Origin: Microlunatus kandeliicorticis
GTDB lineage: Bacteria; Actinomycetota; Actinomycetes; Propionibacteriales; Propionibacteriaceae
Direction: 5' to 3'
Assembly: GCF_014137855.1 (NCBI RefSeq)
Contig: NZ_JACGWT010000001.1
Coordinates: forward strand, 1,016,421 to 1,080,420
Length of the DNA stretch: 64,000 nucleotides
This document shows, piece after piece, positions 60,923 through 64,000 of this stretch (positions are counted from its first letter, which is position 1; each line of letters opens with the position of its first letter). The translations under genes were made by a program, and so were the position numbers. The notes below the pieces were generated by a model. The model saw nothing but the letters and a program-made list of their open reading frames with translations. It was not told the origin of the DNA and searched no databases.

Positions 60923-60973
60923 TGGCGTTCGGCGCCTCCCCGGCGGAAGTTACCGGCGAGTAGCCACCGGGGT

Positions 60974-60979
60974 TACGCT
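60974..60979 (+). promoter_or_regulatory. Leaderless -10 box for fadE25
   Basis: TACGCT, 6 nt before the ATG. Just upstream TTACCGGCGAGTAG (60950-60963) looks like a TetR-type TTAC/GTAA site, weak evidence. Confidence 0.5.
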
Positions 60980-60985
60980 GCCGCC

Positions 60986-62176
60986 ATGAGCACCGTGGCC
61001 AGCGCTTTCGCCGAGATCTACCGCCCGACCGAGGAGCACGAGGCGTTCCGCGCCGCGGCCCGCGAGGTCTGCGAGGCGAAGGTCGCGCCGTGGGCGGCGG
61101 AGACCGACGAGCTGGCCGCCTTCCCCAAGGCGTCGCTCGAGGCACTGGTGGCGGCCGACCTGCACGCGCCGCACGTCCCGGAGGCCTACGGCGGCGTCGG
61201 CGCGGACGCGCTGGCCACCGTGATCGTCATCGAGGAGGTGGCCCGGGTCTGCGCGTCGAGCTCGCTGATCCCGGCGGTCAACAAGCTCGCCTCGCTGTGC
61301 TGGATCACCGAGGCCGACGAGAGCCTGCGGCAGCGCTATCTGCCGCCGCTGGCCGCCGGCGACGCGCTGGCCTCCTACTGCCTGTCCGAGCCCGACGCCG
61401 GCTCCGACGCCGCCGCGATGCGGACCCGCGCGGTCCGCGACGGCGACGACTGGGTGCTCGACGGGGTCAAGCGGTGGATCAGCAACGCCGGGGTCAGCGA
61501 CTACTACACGGTGTTCGCGGTCACCGACCCGGACAAGCAGGCCACCCGCAAGGGCAGCGGGATCAGCGCGTTCGTGGTGGAGAAGGGCGACGACGGCGTC
61601 AGCTTCGGCGCGCCGGAGAAGAAGCTCGGGATCAAGGGCTCACCGACCTGCGAGGTCTACCTCGACCACGTCTGGATCCCCGGCGACCGGCTGATCGGCG
61701 AGGTCGACAAGGGCTTCCCGATCGCCATGCGCACCCTCGACCACACCCGGGTGACCATCGCCGCCCAGGCGGTCGGCATCGCCCAGGGTGCCCTCGACTA
61801 CGCGCTCGGCTACGTCAAGCAGCGCCAGCAGTTCGGCAAGGCCATCGCCGAGTTCCAGGGCATCCAGTTCATGCTCGCCGAGATGGGGATGAAGCTCGAG
61901 GCGGCCCGCCAGCTGACCTACACCGCGGCGGCGCGCTCCGAGCGCAACGACGCCGACCTGACCTGGTTCGGCTCGGCGGCCAAGTGCTTCGCCTCCGACG
62001 TGGCCATGCAGGTCACCACCGACGCGGTCCAGCTGCTCGGCGGCTACGGCTACACCAAGGACTACCCGCTCGAGCGGATGATGCGCGACGCCAAGATCAC
62101 CCAGATCTACGAGGGCACCAACCAGGTGCAGCGGATCGTGATGGCCCGCCAGCTGCTCGCCGGGCTGCCGCACTGA
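60986..62176 (+). CDS. fadE25: Acyl-CoA dehydrogenase FadE25-like
   Basis: FAD-dependent acyl-CoA dehydrogenase of 396 aa. YCLSEPDAGSDAA and WISNAG in the flavin region, RQQFGKAIAEFQGIQF, and the C-terminal QIYEGTNQVQRIVMAR holding the catalytic glutamate of the short/medium-chain group. Length and motifs fit the FadE25 family that sits beside purE/purK in mycobacteria as well. Leaderless ATG start. Probably beta-oxidation of short or branched acyl-CoA. Confidence 0.92.
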   Translation: MSTVASAFAEIYRPTEEHEAFRAAAREVCEAKVAPWAAETDELAAFPKASLEALVAADLHAPHVPEAYGGVGADALATVIVIEEVARVCASSSLIPAVNKLASLCWITEADESLRQRYLPPLAAGDALASYCLSEPDAGSDAAAMRTRAVRDGDDWVLDGVKRWISNAGVSDYYTVFAVTDPDKQATRKGSGISAFVVEKGDDGVSFGAPEKKLGIKGSPTCEVYLDHVWIPGDRLIGEVDKGFPIAMRTLDHTRVTIAAQAVGIAQGALDYALGYVKQRQQFGKAIAEFQGIQFMLAEMGMKLEAARQLTYTAAARSERNDADLTWFGSAAKCFASDVAMQVTTDAVQLLGGYGYTKDYPLERMMRDAKITQIYEGTNQVQRIVMARQLLAGLPH

Positions 62177-62228
62177 GGACGCGTCCGACCGGAGCGGTGG
62201 GACGGTCGGACCTGCCGCAGTCTGAGCG

Positions 62229-62275
62229 GGGTGGTCCAGACCACCCTTGACAGCAAGCAACCTGTCGACCAGATT
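62229..62275 (+). promoter_or_regulatory. DasR-like operator and sigma70-type promoter of the GH84 gene
   Basis: GGGTGGTC-CA-GACCACCC (8-bp arms) contains TGGTCCAGACCA, one base off the DasR responsive element core TGGTCTAGACCA. Three bases on is TTGACA (62247-62252), 17 bp spacer, CAGATT (62270-62275). It is the best promoter in the window; a repressor on the palindrome would block the -35. Confidence 0.78.
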
Positions 62276-62317
62276 CTCGGTGAGTTCTCCACCCCTCGAG
62301 CTCCCGGGAGGTCCACC

Positions 62318-64000
62318 GTGGGACGTCCGTTCCGCCGCTCCGCCCGTCCGGCCGCGCTGCTCGGCAGCCTCGGACTGGCGCTCACCCTCACGACGCCGCT
62401 GCTGGCCACCCCCGCACCCGCCGCCGCGGCACCGGCCACGCCGGCTCCGTCGTCCACGTCCGCGAGCCGCGGTGCCGTCGCCGCGTTGGCCGGCCACCAG
62501 GACCTCGCGGTCAGCCGGACCGGTGCGGACCCGGTGGTGGTGCCGACCCCGCAGAGCATCGGGTACGCCGGCCGCGCGCTCCGCGTCCCGAGCCGCGCGG
62601 TGGTGATCGCCGACGCCAGGACCGACGCGCCGGCCCGCCGGCTGCTGCTCAGCCTGCTCCGCCAGCACGGCGCCCGCTCGGTCGAGCTCGTCAGGCCCGG
62701 CGCCGTCGTCACCCCCCGGCCGGGCCAGCTGGTGGTGCTGCTCGGGGCCGGCAGCCGCAGCGACATCCGCACCGCGCTCGGCGCCACCGCGGTGCCGGAC
62801 CACAGCGAGGGCTACGCGCTCCGGGTGCTCAACAGCGCCACCAGCACCGGCGTGGTGATCGGCGGCCACGACGGTGCCGGCCAGTACTACGGCGTGCAGA
62901 CCCTCCGGCAGCTCTTCCAGACCCTCAACGGCCGGTCGGTGATCGCCCCGGCCACCGTCCGCGACTGGCCGCGGATGGCCCTCCGCGGCGCGATCGAGGG
63001 CTTCTACGGCCCGCCGTGGAGCACCGCCGACCGGCTGCGGCAGCTCGCCTTCGAGGGTGACGTCAAGGCCAACAGCTACATCTACAGCCCCAAGGACGAC
63101 CCCTACCTCCGTGCGGACTGGCGCAAGCCCTACCCGGCCTCCGACCTGGCCACGATCAAGAAGCTGGTCACCGCCGCCGACGCCCACCACGTCTCCTTCA
63201 CCTACGCGCTCAGCCCCGGCGTCTCGATCTGCTTCTCGTCGGCGGCCGACCGGACCGCGCTGCTGACCAAGCTCGACTCGGTGTACGCGATCGGCGTCCG
63301 CCCGTTCTCGCTGCCCTTCGACGACATCAGCTACACGAAGTGGAACTGCGCCGGCGACCAGACCGCCTACGGCGACCCGGGCCCGGGTGCCGCCGGGACG
63401 GCGCAGGTCTCGCTGCTCAACGAGGTGGCTCAGCACCTGCAGGCCCGAGGCGACGACGTCCCGGTCCAGACCGTGCCCACCGAGTACAGCGACCTCAAGG
63501 ACAGCCCCTACAAGACCGAGTTCCGCGAGCACCTCGACCCGAGCGTGGTGATCCAGTGGACCGGGACCGACGTGGTCCCGCCGTCGATCACCAACGCCGA
63601 CGCGGCGACCATCGAGAAGGTCTGGGGCCGCAAGACCTTCCTCTGGGACAACTACCCGGTCAACGACTACGGCCAGGCGGCCGGTCGGCTGCTGCTCGCG
63701 CCGTACACCCACCGCCAGGCGGGGCTGGCCGACCACCTGCAGGGCATCGTGGCCAACCCGATGAACGAGCAGACCGCGAGCGTGCTCGCCGAGTTCGGCA
63801 GCGCCTCCTTCGCCTGGAACGACCGGTCCTACGACGCGCAGCGCACCTGGCACCAGGCGATGGCCTATCTGACCGGTGGCAACGCGAACGCGGCGCGCGC
63901 GATGGCGGTCTTCGCCGACCTCGAGCACCTCGCCCCGACCTTCGGCACCACCCCGTGGCAGCCGCAGGCGCCGGTGCTGGCGGCCCGGGTGAAGGCGTTC
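62318..64000 (+). CDS. Secreted GH84 beta-N-acetylglucosaminidase, 5' part
   Basis: First 561 residues of a family 84 glycoside hydrolase; the frame is still open at the window end. Signal peptide (about 8-37, ending APAAAA). An N-terminal domain (about 75-215, GYALRV, VIGGHDGAGQYYGVQTLRQL) precedes the catalytic barrel, which begins RGAIEGFYGPPWS (GFYG at 228-231). The catalytic aspartate pair is Asp335-Asp336 in LPFDDIS, and VIQWTGTDVVPP, LWDNYPVNDYG and GIVANPMNEQ follow as in GH84 hexosaminidases/hyaluronidases. GTG start with GGGAGG 6 nt upstream. It would release GlcNAc from glycans, fitting the DasR-like site in its promoter. Confidence 0.9.
   Translation, partial: MGRPFRRSARPAALLGSLGLALTLTTPLLATPAPAAAAPATPAPSSTSASRGAVAALAGHQDLAVSRTGADPVVVPTPQSIGYAGRALRVPSRAVVIADARTDAPARRLLLSLLRQHGARSVELVRPGAVVTPRPGQLVVLLGAGSRSDIRTALGATAVPDHSEGYALRVLNSATSTGVVIGGHDGAGQYYGVQTLRQLFQTLNGRSVIAPATVRDWPRMALRGAIEGFYGPPWSTADRLRQLAFEGDVKANSYIYSPKDDPYLRADWRKPYPASDLATIKKLVTAADAHHVSFTYALSPGVSICFSSAADRTALLTKLDSVYAIGVRPFSLPFDDISYTKWNCAGDQTAYGDPGPGAAGTAQVSLLNEVAQHLQARGDDVPVQTVPTEYSDLKDSPYKTEFREHLDPSVVIQWTGTDVVPPSITNADAATIEKVWGRKTFLWDNYPVNDYGQAAGRLLLAPYTHRQAGLADHLQGIVANPMNEQTASVLAEFGSASFAWNDRSYDAQRTWHQAMAYLTGGNANAARAMAVFADLEHLAPTFGTTPWQPQAPVLAARVKAF

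Noticed and set aside
1..64000. tRNA, rRNA, insertion sequences or prophage genes
   Set aside because: I looked for the tRNA T-loop pattern, transposase DDE motifs and phage structural genes and saw none; a covariance-model search would be needed to exclude small RNAs.

Overview
The window is a high-GC (about 70-75% G+C by eye), gene-dense stretch of an actinobacterial chromosome. Starts are often GTG, overlaps are mostly 4-nt GTGA or ATGA junctions, and many genes have a TANNNT box 6-8 nt before the start codon, the layout of leaderless transcripts. Gene content (UdgX, PH-domain/GtrA pair, BirA beside an acyl-CoA carboxylase, LpdA-type quinone reductase) fits Actinomycetia. The many TTCGACAGGCTCA hairpin repeats suggest a Propionibacteriales-like organism, but I cannot fix the genus. 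Much of the window has counterparts in the Mycobacterium tuberculosis Rv3274c-Rv3308 region (fadE25, purE, purK, gtrA, PH protein, birA, accD5/accE5, maf, accA3, lat, pcd, lpdA, deoD, pmmB), interrupted by lineage-specific blocks. I found no rRNA, tRNA, CRISPR array, prophage or insertion sequence.

Layout. 0-3 kb: lysine catabolism (lat and an aminoadipate-semialdehyde dehydrogenase). 3-8.3 kb: a PknB-type kinase, a phosphohexomutase coupled to purine nucleoside phosphorylase, and a small cyclotransferase-fold protein. 8.3-12 kb: an MFS transporter with a universal stress protein, divergent from a PfkB sugar kinase with a Nudix hydrolase. 12-17.2 kb: DUF480-methyltransferase and GNAT, UdgX, then coupled LpdA and Sir2. 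17.2-22.8 kb: a hairpin repeat cluster, a glycine-rich membrane protein, a biotin carboxylase/carrier protein and 5-oxoprolinase PxpABC. 22.9-31.1 kb: a DinB protein with a tandem double TetR regulator, a MerR-controlled acyl-CoA dehydrogenase/carboxyltransferase pair, a KduD-like SDR, and a two-gene folate C1 module (FchA plus a yeast Mtd1-like dehydrogenase). 31.2-35.2 kb: a sugar isomerase-like protein and the decaprenylphosphoryl-arabinose operon ubiA-dprE1-dprE2.

35.4-41.9 kb: lipoprotein and MntH, Maf and a DUF885 metallopeptidase-like protein, a degenerate carboxyltransferase beta-epsilon fusion, and BirA. 42-46.5 kb: a copper operon (CopD-CtaG fusion, membrane protein, YcnI, CopC). 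46.7-48.5 kb: PH-domain protein, a frameshifted P-loop kinase, GtrA. 48.5-55.3 kb: a six-gene gamma-glutamylation catabolic operon (APC permease, GntR, glutamine synthetase-like ligase, ALDH, SDR, class I amidotransferase) that better matches ethanolamine than polyamine degradation. 55.5-64 kb: aldo/keto reductase, purK-purE, an EI24 membrane protein, a secreted tandem HAD phosphatase, fadE25, and the 5' part of a secreted GH84 N-acetylglucosaminidase whose promoter carries a DasR-like operator.

The most unusual items are the beta-epsilon carboxylase fusion that has lost a catalytic motif, the double TetR protein, the FchA/Mtd1-like pair, the repeat hairpins whose outer arms vary yet stay paired, and the DasR-type site before the GH84 gene.
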